Shown: positions 24,748 through 33,142, counted from the stretch's first letter. The stretch: DNA of 64,000 bases from Sulfurimonas sp. (GCF_028714655.1 NZ_JAQTLY010000002.1:62001-126000), one strand, 5' to 3'. Program-made: numbers and translations. Notes: generated by a model not told the origin, from the letters alone.

Positions 24748-25147
24748 ATTTACCGAGCTTTTTCTAAGTCTCACTCTCCCAAGAGAATATTACTTAAAGC
24801 AAGTTTGTCAATATATCGAAGCGCTTCACATCTCAAGGTCTGCATTTATCCAAAAACTAGCTATAAGAGAGATAAACGGTAATGCTATAAAGCAGTAGCT
24901 AGTCTGCTACATAAAGGGAATATTTTTACTTAGAGACAAAGTAAAATTTCAAAAATAATTTCCTTTACTTTTATTATGACCCATATTTGAATTTAGTTAA
25001 AAGTAAAACTCTGACCCGCTTTACCCATGCCATACAAACGAGGAAAAGAAAAGAAGTATAAGAAAAAAATAAGAAAAGTTTCAAAAGTGTGTGTGACACC
25101 TATTTTCCTTAGCTTTCTGCAAAAACTACTTTCTTATATTTAAAGTA
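24748..25147. other. Gene-free 400-bp stretch with degenerate sequence
   Basis: No convincing gene was found here. On the minus strand a broken frame near 24750-24840 reads pieces such as ALSNILLGRVRLRKSS between stops, which may be decayed coding DNA. A small hairpin (GTAGC/GCTAC) lies near 24893-24908. A lysine-rich 38-codon plus-strand frame begins at 25027 but has no good ribosome binding site. The stretch probably contains gene remains from earlier insertions. Confidence 0.4.
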
Positions 25148-25540
25148 TCAATATAATTTTTTGGAAAATGTCATAATAATGGTAGCCTTTATACCATTCT
25201 CAGATATTTTTTCATTTGTTGATGTGCAAAAAATAATAAATTCAGCATCATTGTAAGTCATATTAAAAGTATCCATTATATTTGTTATTTTGATTATATT
25301 ATAATTGGGATGTATATGAAAACAAATCAAAATAGAACTTTTCATATTTTTAAATTCGAGTTTATGTGTCGATTGCATAACTGACTTGAGTTCATTATCG
25401 TCTTTATACTCACAAACATCAATGAAAAATAAATCTTTGTTTTTTAATATAGTTTTTATATCGTCATCATCAAGATTAATATCATTTGGATTCTTACTAT
25501 TTAACATTTTGTTTAGCTCTTCATAAGATATTTCCTTCAA
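25148..25540 (-). CDS. Small protein with FtsZ-C-terminal-domain-like pattern, unknown
   Basis: A 130-residue cytoplasmic protein. From about residue 65 the order of strands and helices (SSILICFHIHPNYNIIKITN, then IMDTF, DAEFIIFCTSTNEKI and GIKATIIMTF) follows the C-terminal domain of FtsZ, where one expects -ALVNITGG-DLTL-EV-, DANIIFG- and -IRVTVIATGF. There is no GTPase domain. The N-terminal 60 residues contain an acidic run (NDINLDDDDIKTIL). It is the last gene of a four-gene minus-strand group led by a WYL regulator. The similarity is my own reading and needs a profile search. Confidence 0.6.
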   Translation of the reverse strand: MKEISYEELNKMLNSKNPNDINLDDDDIKTILKNKDLFFIDVCEYKDDNELKSVMQSTHKLEFKNMKSSILICFHIHPNYNIIKITNIMDTFNMTYNDAEFIIFCTSTNEKISENGIKATIIMTFSKKLY

Positions 25541-25600
25541 CTAAATCTCCTCTTTTTATTCTATGTTTAAAGGTTTACAAGCAACTTAAGCAAAACTTAT

Positions 25601-26047
25601 TTAATAGTTTTTTTCGTAGTAGCTATCAATAACACTGCCAGCTGCATTCATAGTTTGAACAAAATAATGCGAACCTGTACGAATTTTTACTGTTACTGAA
25701 TGTTCTGTCCAATTAACTAGTTCCGTACATGCTGCACTATAATTTCCGATTCTGTCGCCGTATTTGTAAAAAACAGTAATGTGACCATTGCTAAATCTTA
25801 CATTTGTTATAGTCTTCTCCTTATTTGATGAGCTATTTGAAGAATTCCTATTTTTACTGTTATCAAATGCGGAAATAATTTTAATTGCTAGCATCACTGT
25901 ATATTCAAATGTTAAATTTAAAAAACTGCCCAAAAGAAACTGATTGTGATTTTTTATAGTCTCTTTGTATGCCAAAAAGAGAGCTATAGCCAGCCATATT
26001 GCTAAAACAGCATATAGCCATAGATATTCAGAATTTAATAATTCCAT
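25601..26047 (-). CDS. Membrane-anchored small protein, unknown
   Basis: The first 75 residues hold one clear membrane helix (LWLYAVLAIWLAIALFLAY) and a second hydrophobic stretch (FLNLTFEYTVMLAIKIISAF). A Ser/Asn-rich linker (NRNSSNSSSNK) joins them to a soluble domain of about 65 residues predicted as beta-strands (ITNVRFSNGHITVFYKYGDR, HSVTVKIRTGSHYFVQTMNA). I do not recognise the domain. It lies 45 bases after the nuclease gene and 60 before the FtsZ-C-like gene. A membrane partner beside a nuclease-like protein is a common plan in defence operons, but that is inference. Confidence 0.65.
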   Translation of the reverse strand: MELLNSEYLWLYAVLAIWLAIALFLAYKETIKNHNQFLLGSFLNLTFEYTVMLAIKIISAFDNSKNRNSSNSSSNKEKTITNVRFSNGHITVFYKYGDRIGNYSAACTELVNWTEHSVTVKIRTGSHYFVQTMNAAGSVIDSYYEKNY

Positions 26048-26092
26048 TTTTAACTCCTAATATTATTTGTAATGGACAGCTTTATGTCTGTT

Positions 26093-27376
26093 TTAAGAAT
26101 TTATTGCTTTTGCAATAGCTTTTTCATTTTCCTCAAGCTGATTTATTGTGTTTTCAACTTCTCTGGCTACTTTATCAACATAATTGTTAAATTGCTTATC
26201 ATTAAATAAATCATATGTCGGTTCTGTTTGATAACGACCGTAAAAAATAATTTTTTCATCTATATTTTTATATCTTTTATTTTTATCATATATTCTAGTA
26301 AAACTAATGTTCTCACATATTGCCTTTAATGCAGAATTCATTGATATTATCTCCCCATTTTCTGCATAAAATGACAGATAAATAGATACAGTACTCTCTA
26401 ATTGAACAATCATCAAATATACGGAAGTGTTGTTTTTATACTCTTTTTCTAGAGAAAATCCCATAAAAACATATTTTATATATCGTAAGCGATAAATTCT
26501 TTCGATAACTTCTTCTTTTGGTAATTCATTTCCTTGCTTATCAAGCCAAATATTGTTAATATCACGAAATTCATATTTTTTACCTAAATAAAAATTTTGT
26601 AATCTTTCTTCCAATGCATCCCAAAACTCCATCTCTTTTTTTGCCCAGATTTTAGGATATTCATTCAGTATGATTTGAGCCGCTTCAACTTGTTTTGGTG
26701 TATTTATTACTTCTTCCATTTCTTTCTCCATAGGTATCGATATTTTATTTGTGATTTTCCCGATTAAGTTTTTATAATGCACAAGTCCCTCTCTAAGCAG
26801 AGGAATGGTCGCACTTTTTTCTATACACTCTTCAATCCAATTATAGATATCGTCTCTAAACGATAGTAAAAAATAATCTTTATCAACTTTAAGCCCATTT
26901 GTGCTTTCTTTACTTGCTTCGTAACCTGTTAAAGTGAGATAGTAAAGTTTAGATTCTTTATTACTTTTGTCTAGCTCTTTTTTATAATCAAGCAATTGCT
27001 TATCTTGATCTCCGGCATCTATCTTCATCTCTATCCCGATTTGATAGTTTTGTGTTTCTAAAACAAAATCAATTCTTCTATTATTACTAGCAGGGTACTC
27101 TTGATAAATATTTTTGATGCCGCCATATTCTCCTAAATCAAGAGTATTTTTTAAAAATAACTCCAAAAATAGAGTTCCTTGATTATGGGAACCTTTGGGG
27201 TTAAGCAATTCATAGATAAAATTAGAGTGCATCTGCACTTCATATCTATCAAGTTTTAAGATTGAAAAGATATTGAAGCTTTCACCCTTAATCTTTTTTA
27301 TCTCTTCGTATTTTTCGTTTATCTTAATCACCTGAGCAATTATTGACTTTATAGTTTGTTTTTCTTCTTGTTGCAT
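26093..27376 (-). CDS. PD-(D/E)XK nuclease-superfamily protein
   Basis: This 427-residue protein matches the PDDEXK_4 type. The N-terminal part has FYELLNPKGSHNQGTLFLEL-like sequence (FIYELLNPKGSHNQGTLFLE), followed by the catalytic pattern NNRRIDFVLETQNYQIGIEM, then KIDAGDQDKQLLDYKKEL, giving D ... E-x-K (D at about residue 101, E-M-K near 116-118). The later half is helical with a beta-rich end (KYVFMGFSLEKEYKNNTSVY). Such proteins occur in anti-phage systems and as nucleases of unknown role. It follows the WYL gene by 45 bases in the same direction. Confidence 0.85.
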   Translation of the reverse strand: MQQEEKQTIKSIIAQVIKINEKYEEIKKIKGESFNIFSILKLDRYEVQMHSNFIYELLNPKGSHNQGTLFLELFLKNTLDLGEYGGIKNIYQEYPASNNRRIDFVLETQNYQIGIEMKIDAGDQDKQLLDYKKELDKSNKESKLYYLTLTGYEASKESTNGLKVDKDYFLLSFRDDIYNWIEECIEKSATIPLLREGLVHYKNLIGKITNKISIPMEKEMEEVINTPKQVEAAQIILNEYPKIWAKKEMEFWDALEERLQNFYLGKKYEFRDINNIWLDKQGNELPKEEVIERIYRLRYIKYVFMGFSLEKEYKNNTSVYLMIVQLESTVSIYLSFYAENGEIISMNSALKAICENISFTRIYDKNKRYKNIDEKIIFYGRYQTEPTYDLFNDKQFNNYVDKVAREVENTINQLEENEKAIAKAINS

Positions 27377-27421
27377 TAAATTCCTTTCAAAGTTACAATG
27401 TATCTTACATGTAAGACATCT

Positions 27422-28342
27422 TTATGTCCGTTCATCCAAATAACTTTTTAAATCCTCATCTACCATCTCTTGAATCCACAACGGTTCAATCACTCTTAAA
27501 TGAGGCAGCCAATATTTAATGACAGGGATGATTTCCATTTCATCGGTTATGCGTACGATAAACTCCATCGTACCGTCTTTGCTTAAAGTTTCTATCTTTT
27601 GAGTCGGGAGTTGCCTTCTTAAAAAATATTTTGCAGCTGTTTTATCTGCATATATTTTTACTTCAAACGGTTCTATGTCCGACTTGAACCAGATATTTAT
27701 AGAGTTTTCTAAAAGAGCTTCAATCTTATCGTCGGTTGTAAAAGTTATCGCTGTTTGTTTTATGTTTGAGAGAGTTTTTATGTAGTATTTTTCTATGTAA
27801 CCGTCTCTAGCTGCTACTAAATACCAAAAGCCTTCGTAATTAACTATTTTTAGCGGTTGTATATTTGTTCTGAAAGTTCCTTCTCTCTCGTTTTCATAAC
27901 TGCACTCCAATTCAGTTTTTTCTTTTATGGCTTTTTCTATTAGATGAACATCATCAAATCTATCGCTGATATCTTCTATATTTAATTTTGCATAGATGGG
28001 GTTAAACTCTTCATTTTTAATTTTAGATAGAAGTTTGTGTGATGACATCGCAAATTTACCGCCAATGCCTTCAGCAATTTTTTCCATAATCTCTAAAACT
28101 AACTGCTCTTGAAGAGATTTTGTTTTCTCAACTCTAAAACCCTCTTGCATTTTCCATTTTTTATTATCTTGGTAGATATGAAATGCACTTAGTCTCTCGT
28201 TAAAATCTCGTTGAATTGTTTTGGAACTGACATTAAATTCTTCTGCTAACTCTTTAACAGACAGAGCTTCTCTATCATTAAGTCGTGATAAAATTGTTGT
28301 AAGTCTTGTTAATATTTTGTCATAGTCGTGTTTATATGCCAT
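27422..28342 (-). CDS. WYL-domain transcriptional regulator
   Basis: The 306-residue protein has an N-terminal winged helix (SVKELAEEFNVSSKTIQRDF, about residues 24-43), a central WYL domain (ECSYENEREGTFRTNIQPLK, then EGFWYLVAARDGYIEKYYIK at about 165-195) and a C-terminal WCX-like extension (PFEVKIYADKTAAKYFLRRQ). WYL regulators often sense nucleic acids or nucleotides and control defence operons (BrxR and CapW are examples). It heads a four-gene group on the minus strand and probably represses it. The upstream 290 bp contain a dispersed repeat element. Confidence 0.9.
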   Translation of the reverse strand: MAYKHDYDKILTRLTTILSRLNDREALSVKELAEEFNVSSKTIQRDFNERLSAFHIYQDNKKWKMQEGFRVEKTKSLQEQLVLEIMEKIAEGIGGKFAMSSHKLLSKIKNEEFNPIYAKLNIEDISDRFDDVHLIEKAIKEKTELECSYENEREGTFRTNIQPLKIVNYEGFWYLVAARDGYIEKYYIKTLSNIKQTAITFTTDDKIEALLENSINIWFKSDIEPFEVKIYADKTAAKYFLRRQLPTQKIETLSKDGTMEFIVRITDEMEIIPVIKYWLPHLRVIEPLWIQEMVDEDLKSYLDERT

Positions 28343-28438
28343 ATAATAAAACCTTTAATTAACTCTAATATTATATCTTTATTATTAATTTATATTTAAT
28401 TGGTTTATTTTTTCATCATCAGTAATAAACATTTATTC

Positions 28439-28556
28439 AATAGACTTCTCGTAACCTAAAAATTAGATTCCAAATGAAGTTTGGAATGACGAGATTTTCT
28501 ACTTTTTGTCATCCTGAACTTGATTCAGGATCTTTGGTTTGCAAGAAGTTTAATAG
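28439..28556. repeat. Composite intergenic element with inverted ends
   Basis: A 118-bp element begins AATAGACTTCT and ends AGAAGTTTAATAG. Inside are two palindromes, TAGATTCCAAATGAAGTTTG with its completion to 28491, and GTCATCCTGAACTTGATTCA with its completion to 28533. A close copy with the same order lies at 39909-40026. The layout resembles a small non-autonomous repeat. It sits between the divergent WYL and sodB genes, so it lies in or near their promoters. Confidence 0.75.
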
Positions 28557-28637
28557 TCAACTTTTTTTTAAATTAATTTTAATAATAGAATCTTATACTT
28601 AGTTTGATAGTAAATTTTAATAAGTGAGGATACAAAG

Positions 28638-29315
28638 ATGATAGAGTTACCGAAACTGCCTTTTGCCGAGAATTCACTTGAGCCTTTTCTTTCAGCGGAG
28701 ACGCTGCAGTACCATTATGGCAAACACCACGCTGCTTATGTAAATAAATTAAATGAGCTTATCAAAGGAACAGAGTTTGATAAGATGTCTCTCTCTTCCA
28801 TTATCCGTGATTCTGATGGAGCTGTTTTTAACAATGCGGCACAGGTTTTTAACCATACTTTTTATTGGAATTGTCTGAGTGGTTCCAAGTCTGCTCCTAG
28901 CAGAAAATTTTTACTCAAAATAAATAATGATTTTGGTTCTTTGGAAACCCTAAAAGAGGAGTTTATAAAAGCAGGGACAACACTATTCGGTTCAGGATGG
29001 GTATGGTTGGTTAGAGAGCCTAAAGGAAAATTGGCACTTAAACAAACAAGCAATGCACACACTCCTCTATCTTCAAATCTTATACCTCTGTTTGTATGCG
29101 ATGTATGGGAACATGCATATTATATTGACTATAGAAATCTGCGCTTAAAATATTTAGAAGAGTTTTGGAATCATATTAATTGGGATTTTGCGTCAGAAGC
29201 ATTTGAAAAAACAGATAATGAGATTTTTATCGGAACAGAGCCTTGCAACGATATACACGATCCTTTTTGCCAGATACTGGATGATATTCAAAATCAAGAT
29301 AGAGTTACCAGTTAA
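28638..29315 (+). CDS. sodB: Superoxide dismutase, iron type, with C-terminal tail
   Basis: The enzyme dismutates superoxide to peroxide and oxygen. Metal ligands are visible: His in HYGKHHAAYV (about residue 26), His in AAQVFNHTFYW (about 76), and Asp and His in CDVWEHAYYIDYRN (about 160). The Gln before the second ligand (NAAQVFNHTFYWN) fits Fe-SOD. Typical enzymes end near residue 195-200; here about 28 more residues follow (TDNEIFIGTEPCNDIHDPFC and onward), with two cysteines. A GTGAGG ribosome binding site precedes the ATG. It lies in the accessory block between hisS and tmk. Confidence 0.93.
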   Translation: MIELPKLPFAENSLEPFLSAETLQYHYGKHHAAYVNKLNELIKGTEFDKMSLSSIIRDSDGAVFNNAAQVFNHTFYWNCLSGSKSAPSRKFLLKINNDFGSLETLKEEFIKAGTTLFGSGWVWLVREPKGKLALKQTSNAHTPLSSNLIPLFVCDVWEHAYYIDYRNLRLKYLEEFWNHINWDFASEAFEKTDNEIFIGTEPCNDIHDPFCQILDDIQNQDRVTS

Positions 29316-29326
29316 AAAGTAATGCT

Positions 29327-29878
29327 TTAGTACCAGTAAGTAGGGTAGTGCCTCTTAGTATTGCTTGATATATTATTTACGATAAGTGCTATCAGGAGCA
29401 TCATGACAACTCCGAGAGCTATCGGTGAGAGCGGATAAATCCAACCGAGTGACTGGATTTTCTCGCTTCCTATGACATATATAAGTGCAGTAGCACCTCC
29501 GGGAGGATGCATGGTTATAGTTAGATGCATTACTAAAACAGAGAGCGCAACGCTGAGCGCACATAAAAGTTCTAAACTTAGTAAGTTTCCAAAATTTTTT
29601 ACCAAAAATACTGAGACTATGGCAGATAAAACATGCCCTCCGATTAGGTTTCTGGGTTGAGAAAAAGGTACTTCCGGCGCTCCGTAGATTAAAACGGCAG
29701 AAGCGCCGAAAGAGCCTAGAAGAAAAAAACTGTCTTGCGTTGAAAATGAGTTGCTAAAAATCGACATAACATAGATACCCACAAATGAACCTACTACCGA
29801 CCACAAGATTTTGCTTGCCGATTTTCTGGCAGGTCTGGTGCCTTTTGACATCATTCTTAGAAGATATTTTTTTGCCAA
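29327..29878 (-). CDS. HPP-family integral membrane protein
   Basis: A 183-residue protein with four or five membrane helices and the family signature HPPGGATALIYVIGS (about residues 123-137). HPP proteins are integral membrane proteins; a plant and cyanobacterial member is linked to nitrite transport, but the general role is unsettled. The likely start is TTG at 29878 with GGA upstream; an ATG at 29854 is an alternative. It is convergent with sodB, 11 bases apart. Confidence 0.85.
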   Translation of the reverse strand: MAKKYLLRMMSKGTRPARKSASKILWSVVGSFVGIYVMSIFSNSFSTQDSFFLLGSFGASAVLIYGAPEVPFSQPRNLIGGHVLSAIVSVFLVKNFGNLLSLELLCALSVALSVLVMHLTITMHPPGGATALIYVIGSEKIQSLGWIYPLSPIALGVVMMLLIALIVNNISSNTKRHYPTYWY

Positions 29879-29970
29879 CTTTTTTTCCGTTAAAAATTGC
29901 CGTATAATAAATCTTTTTTTTATAATATTTATTGATATATGTCAACAATGGATTAATTAAAATCTATGAT

Positions 29971-30006
29971 TAGATTGCCACGCCTCGTTAAGAGGCTTGC
30001 AATGAC
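29971..30006. repeat. Dispersed TAGATTGC ... GCAATGAC repeat
   Basis: TAGATTGCCACGCCTCGTTA followed by AGAGGCTTGCAATGAC forms an imperfect hairpin and belongs to the GTCATTGCGAGCGAAGC type of intergenic repeat, also present at 38188-38215 and, as a pair, at 50296-50347. It lies between the HPP gene and the 3' end of tmk. Confidence 0.7.
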
Positions 30007-30031
30007 AATCGCACTATAAAGGAGATGTATA

Positions 30032-30607
30032 TTAAGCGTTGATACTATTTAATATCTCTTCGGTAATGGTATCTATGCTTTTTGTTGCATCAATGATGAT
30101 TAGTTCCAAGTTTAGGAGTTTTGCAGCCTCTATAATGGCATCTTGGATGCCTAAAAGATACTCTACGCCTCTAAGCTCGATTCCGTCTAGCTTTTTTTGG
30201 GAGAGTCTAAACTCAAGTTCCTCTTTTGTCAGATAAAGCAGAAAAACCTTTGACGGATAGATGCCGTCCGTTGCAAACCTGTTGAGATGTACGATAGCCG
30301 TTTCGCTGATTTCACCCTGAATAAGAGCATATGCAACACCGCTTACGGCACTTCTATCGGAGATGATGAGCTTATCTAAATTCGGCTCTATAATCTCCTT
30401 TATATGTTCTGCACGATCTGCTAAAAAGAGTAAAAATTCAGCTTTTTTACTCTTTGTTTTTGCACTTAAGACTATCTCTCTTATCTCTTTGCCTACTTCT
30501 GTGCCGCCCGGCTCTTTTGTGATAACGGCATCTTTAAAATGTTCTGTTAGTTTTGCTATCTGAGTGCTTTTTCCGGCAGTGTCGATTCCCTCTATTGCAA
30601 TGTACAT
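30032..30607 (-). CDS. tmk: Thymidylate kinase
   Basis: Tmk phosphorylates dTMP to dTDP. The 191-residue protein has the P-loop EGIDTAGKSTQIAKL at its start (Gly-x-x-x-x-Gly-Lys-Ser), the dTMP-binding stretch TKEPGGTEVGKEIREIVLS and the DR motif FLLFLADRAEHIKEII, then LIISDRSAVSGVAYALIQGE. It overlaps coaD by 16 bases. It leads into the coaD-ubiX-flgA group on the same strand, which I recall as adjacent to hisS in Campylobacter. Confidence 0.93.
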   Translation of the reverse strand: MYIAIEGIDTAGKSTQIAKLTEHFKDAVITKEPGGTEVGKEIREIVLSAKTKSKKAEFLLFLADRAEHIKEIIEPNLDKLIISDRSAVSGVAYALIQGEISETAIVHLNRFATDGIYPSKVFLLYLTKEELEFRLSQKKLDGIELRGVEYLLGIQDAIIEAAKLLNLELIIIDATKSIDTITEEILNSINA

Positions 30608-31083
30608 GATTTCATACTTCCTATAATTTCTTGAACCTCTTTTGGCAAGAGATGTTCGGTTTTGGCACTGAATTTTAGAAGATTTCTAACGATAGAAGAA
30701 CTGATAAAGGCATTTTGGAGTTTTGGCATAAGATAAACAGTTTCAAGCGTATCGTCCAGCGAATTGTTTAAGTATCCGAGTTGAAGTTCGTACTCAAAGT
30801 CGCTGACTGCCCTTAAACCGCGAATTAAAACTGTAGCATTATTTGCTTTTGCAAGTTCAACCGTAAGATTGTCAAAACCGACAACAGTTACATTATTTAG
30901 ATTTTTTACGGCTTCTCTTACCATTTCTATTCGTTCATCAAGCGTAAACATCGGTTTTTTGTCTGCCGAACCGGCAACTGCGACTATAACTTCGTCAAAA
31001 AGTTTTAATGCTCTCTCTATTATGTCGAAATGACCGTTTGTAATCGGGTCGAAAGTTCCCGGATAAAGTGCTGTTTTTTTCAT
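30592..31083 (-). CDS. coaD: Pantetheine-phosphate adenylyltransferase
   Basis: CoaD makes dephospho-CoA from 4'-phosphopantetheine and ATP. The 163-residue protein begins with the nucleotidyltransferase motif KKTALYPGTFDPITNGHFDI (T/HxGH type) and has VLIRGLRAVSDFEYELQLGY in the middle and the ISSSIVRNL loop near the end. I choose the ATG at 31083, which overlaps the ubiX stop as TAATG; an ATG at 31092 is possible. It overlaps tmk. Confidence 0.94.
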   Translation of the reverse strand: MKKTALYPGTFDPITNGHFDIIERALKLFDEVIVAVAGSADKKPMFTLDERIEMVREAVKNLNNVTVVGFDNLTVELAKANNATVLIRGLRAVSDFEYELQLGYLNNSLDDTLETVYLMPKLQNAFISSSIVRNLLKFSAKTEHLLPKEVQEIIGSMKSCTLQ

Positions 31084-31610
31084 TATTCCCATCTTTTATA
31101 AAGGTCGTTTTCGATTCCAAGCAAGTCAAACCATTTGCCTATGATAAAATTTTCCATCTCATCCAAACTCTGCTGCTCTGAGTAGTAAGCCATAACAGGA
31201 GGGGCGATTATTACCCCTAAAGTTGCTAATTTGTGCATATTTTCTAGGGCAATAGCGGAAAACGGCATCTCTCGCGGAGCAAGTATAAGTTTTTTTTGCT
31301 CTTTTATCATAACGCTTGCACATCTCGTAACCAGATTATCGGCGATACCGCATGCTATTTTTGCAAGAGTATTCATACTGCACGGTGCGATAATCATAGC
31401 ATCGACTCCAAAAGAGCCTGAAGAGATACTTGCGGAGATGTCGTCATTATCATGGAGTATCGCGCCCATCTCTTTGTCTAAAACTATTTGTGAATTTTTT
31501 GTCATGATAAAGTGTTTTTCTATCTCTTTTGGGAGCAGTTTAACTGCTTTTATTCCAAGATTTACACCGCTTGCGCCGCTTGATGCCACTACTATTTTAA
31601 GTTTTTTCAC
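31083..31610 (-). CDS. ubiX: Flavin prenyltransferase UbiX
   Basis: UbiX attaches a dimethylallyl group to FMN to make prenylated FMN, the cofactor of UbiD-type decarboxylases. The 175-residue protein starts KLKIVVASSGASGVNLGIKA and has the conserved IIAPCSMNTLAKIACGIADN, then LVTRCA, and LILAPREMPFSAIALENM. The start is GTG at 31610, overlapping the flgA stop, with GGAG 5 bases before. It overlaps coaD by a base. Confidence 0.93.
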   Translation of the reverse strand: MKKLKIVVASSGASGVNLGIKAVKLLPKEIEKHFIMTKNSQIVLDKEMGAILHDNDDISASISSGSFGVDAMIIAPCSMNTLAKIACGIADNLVTRCASVMIKEQKKLILAPREMPFSAIALENMHKLATLGVIIAPPVMAYYSEQQSLDEMENFIIGKWFDLLGIENDLYKRWE

Positions 31611-32476
31611 TCTAGCTCCGCCTTGTTACTGCCTGTAACTTTTGCTTTTAAAATTTTTCCGTTGCTGTTTTGAACTTTTATTATATCATCTACTTTGGCA
31701 TCTTGAAGTGCTTTTGCGCTAAATATGATATTCATGCCGTCTTTTGACATGGTTACATTAATCATAGAATCTCTCTTGATTACATGAAGCAGTTCAATAT
31801 CATTATGTGTTAAAATCGTATCTTTTGGAATATGTCGTTTTGCCTGAATGGAGCTGTTATCTATATTTTGTATTGGTTTAGCTCTAAATTTATCTAAAAC
31901 TACACTCTTTTTTATGTAATTTTGAGGTGAAATCTGAGCCTCTTTTTTGATAATATCCGAGCTGATGTAAACCATGACGGTTGCTTTTATAAGGTAGTTA
32001 AAAAATATCTTCTTATTTTCTGCCGTTTTTATATTTATAATGCCGTTTTTTGATAAAAAATCGTGACTCTCTATATTCACTATATAATCTTTTGGCAGGG
32101 CAGTTATATGACCTCTCGGTTCTATTGAAATATTTTGAATATCTATGGTTTCATAGTTTTTTTCATAATACTCTTTTAGTTTCAACTTAAGCAGTGATAC
32201 ATCAATAGGACTTTTTAAAATAAAATTTATATAGCTTTTTTTAGAGTGATAGTTTTTGTATCCGTGATCACTCAACAACTTCATTAAATCTTTAGTTTTT
32301 ATCTTCTGCGTATTAGAGTTTTTATCAATAGATAAAATCGTAAAATCGTTTTTTGTATCTTTTGTAATTACTGATGAGTTAATTATCCTGTTATCAACAT
32401 AGTAGGTATCTTCTATTTCTGTATTTGCATGTAGATTTAAGTAGATAAGAACAAAAATAAGAAGTTTAAAAAGCAT
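31607..32476 (-). CDS. flgA: Flagellar P-ring assembly chaperone FlgA
   Basis: FlgA is a periplasmic chaperone for the flagellar P ring. The 289-residue protein has a signal peptide (LFKLLIFVLIYLNLHANTEI) and a C-terminal SAF domain from about residue 200 (SSIQAKRHIPKDTILTHNDI, then SMINVTMSKDGMNIIFSAKA, DAKVDDIIKVQNSNGKILKA). The last motif, V-x-N-x-x-G-K-x-x-x-A-x-V, is typical. It is the first gene of the flgA-ubiX-coaD-tmk operon. Confidence 0.88.
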   Translation of the reverse strand: MLFKLLIFVLIYLNLHANTEIEDTYYVDNRIINSSVITKDTKNDFTILSIDKNSNTQKIKTKDLMKLLSDHGYKNYHSKKSYINFILKSPIDVSLLKLKLKEYYEKNYETIDIQNISIEPRGHITALPKDYIVNIESHDFLSKNGIINIKTAENKKIFFNYLIKATVMVYISSDIIKKEAQISPQNYIKKSVVLDKFRAKPIQNIDNSSIQAKRHIPKDTILTHNDIELLHVIKRDSMINVTMSKDGMNIIFSAKALQDAKVDDIIKVQNSNGKILKAKVTGSNKAELE

Positions 32477-32571
32477 AAAAAAAAGAGTCCAATCTAAAAA
32501 ATTTTCTTATTCTAACATATTATAGAATTTAATGTGTGTTATACTTTCGAATCAAAAAAAAGGATATTACG

Positions 32572-33135
32572 ATGAAACAAATTCTATCTGCTATATTTTT
32601 AGTTCTACTCTTTTCAGGATGTGTAGAGAAAAAGAATGTTCTCTATATTGACAACCAAAGTTTATGTTCAGAGCCGATGGCGACACTTTATTTAAAAGAT
32701 GTTGATATAAAAAACAACGCAAAAACATTCAATATAGCTCCGGATGAGATTAGAAGCGCTCTTATCGGTTCACTAAAAGAGACGAATTGTTTTAAAGTTT
32801 TTTCATATAACAAAAGCAGAACTTTAGAGTCCGATAAAGAGTATATACTCAACGCTAAAGTCACTCTGACTCAAGAAGAGGAAGTAGTTGAGAAAAATAT
32901 CTTTAAAAAAGAGCAAAAAGAGCTTATTACTATGGCTGTAGTGCTTCAAGCATATAACGAGAATAAAAAAGTGAATGCAACTGCAAAAAGCGAACTCTCA
33001 ACGGATAAATCAAAAATTTTAGGTTTTAAAAATGAGAGAGATGTTACCGGAGATAGTCAAACGGTTCTGCAAAATGCAACTAGAAAAGCTTCTCTTGCGC
33101 TTACGGACGGGTTTATAAAACTTCAAGAAAAATAG
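32572..33135 (+). CDS. Lipoprotein of unknown function
   Basis: The ATG at 32572 (AGGA upstream) opens a 187-residue protein with a lipoprotein signal, KQILSAIFLVLLFSGC, where FSGC is the lipobox and Cys the lipidated residue. The mature part has alternating strands and helices (LYLKDVDIKNNAKTFNIAPD, ALIGSLKETNCFKVF). The pattern NCFKVF after a helix is reminiscent of CsgG- or TolB-N-like proteins that assemble in the outer membrane, but this is weak. It lies between flgA (divergent) and a tRNA-Leu gene. Confidence 0.78.
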   Translation: MKQILSAIFLVLLFSGCVEKKNVLYIDNQSLCSEPMATLYLKDVDIKNNAKTFNIAPDEIRSALIGSLKETNCFKVFSYNKSRTLESDKEYILNAKVTLTQEEEVVEKNIFKKEQKELITMAVVLQAYNENKKVNATAKSELSTDKSKILGFKNERDVTGDSQTVLQNATRKASLALTDGFIKLQEK

Positions 33136-33142
33136 TACTTGA

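Noticed and set aside
25027-25143. 38-codon Lys-rich frame in the gap before the FtsZ-C-like gene
   Set aside because: No ribosome binding site and a low-complexity sequence; not supported as a gene.
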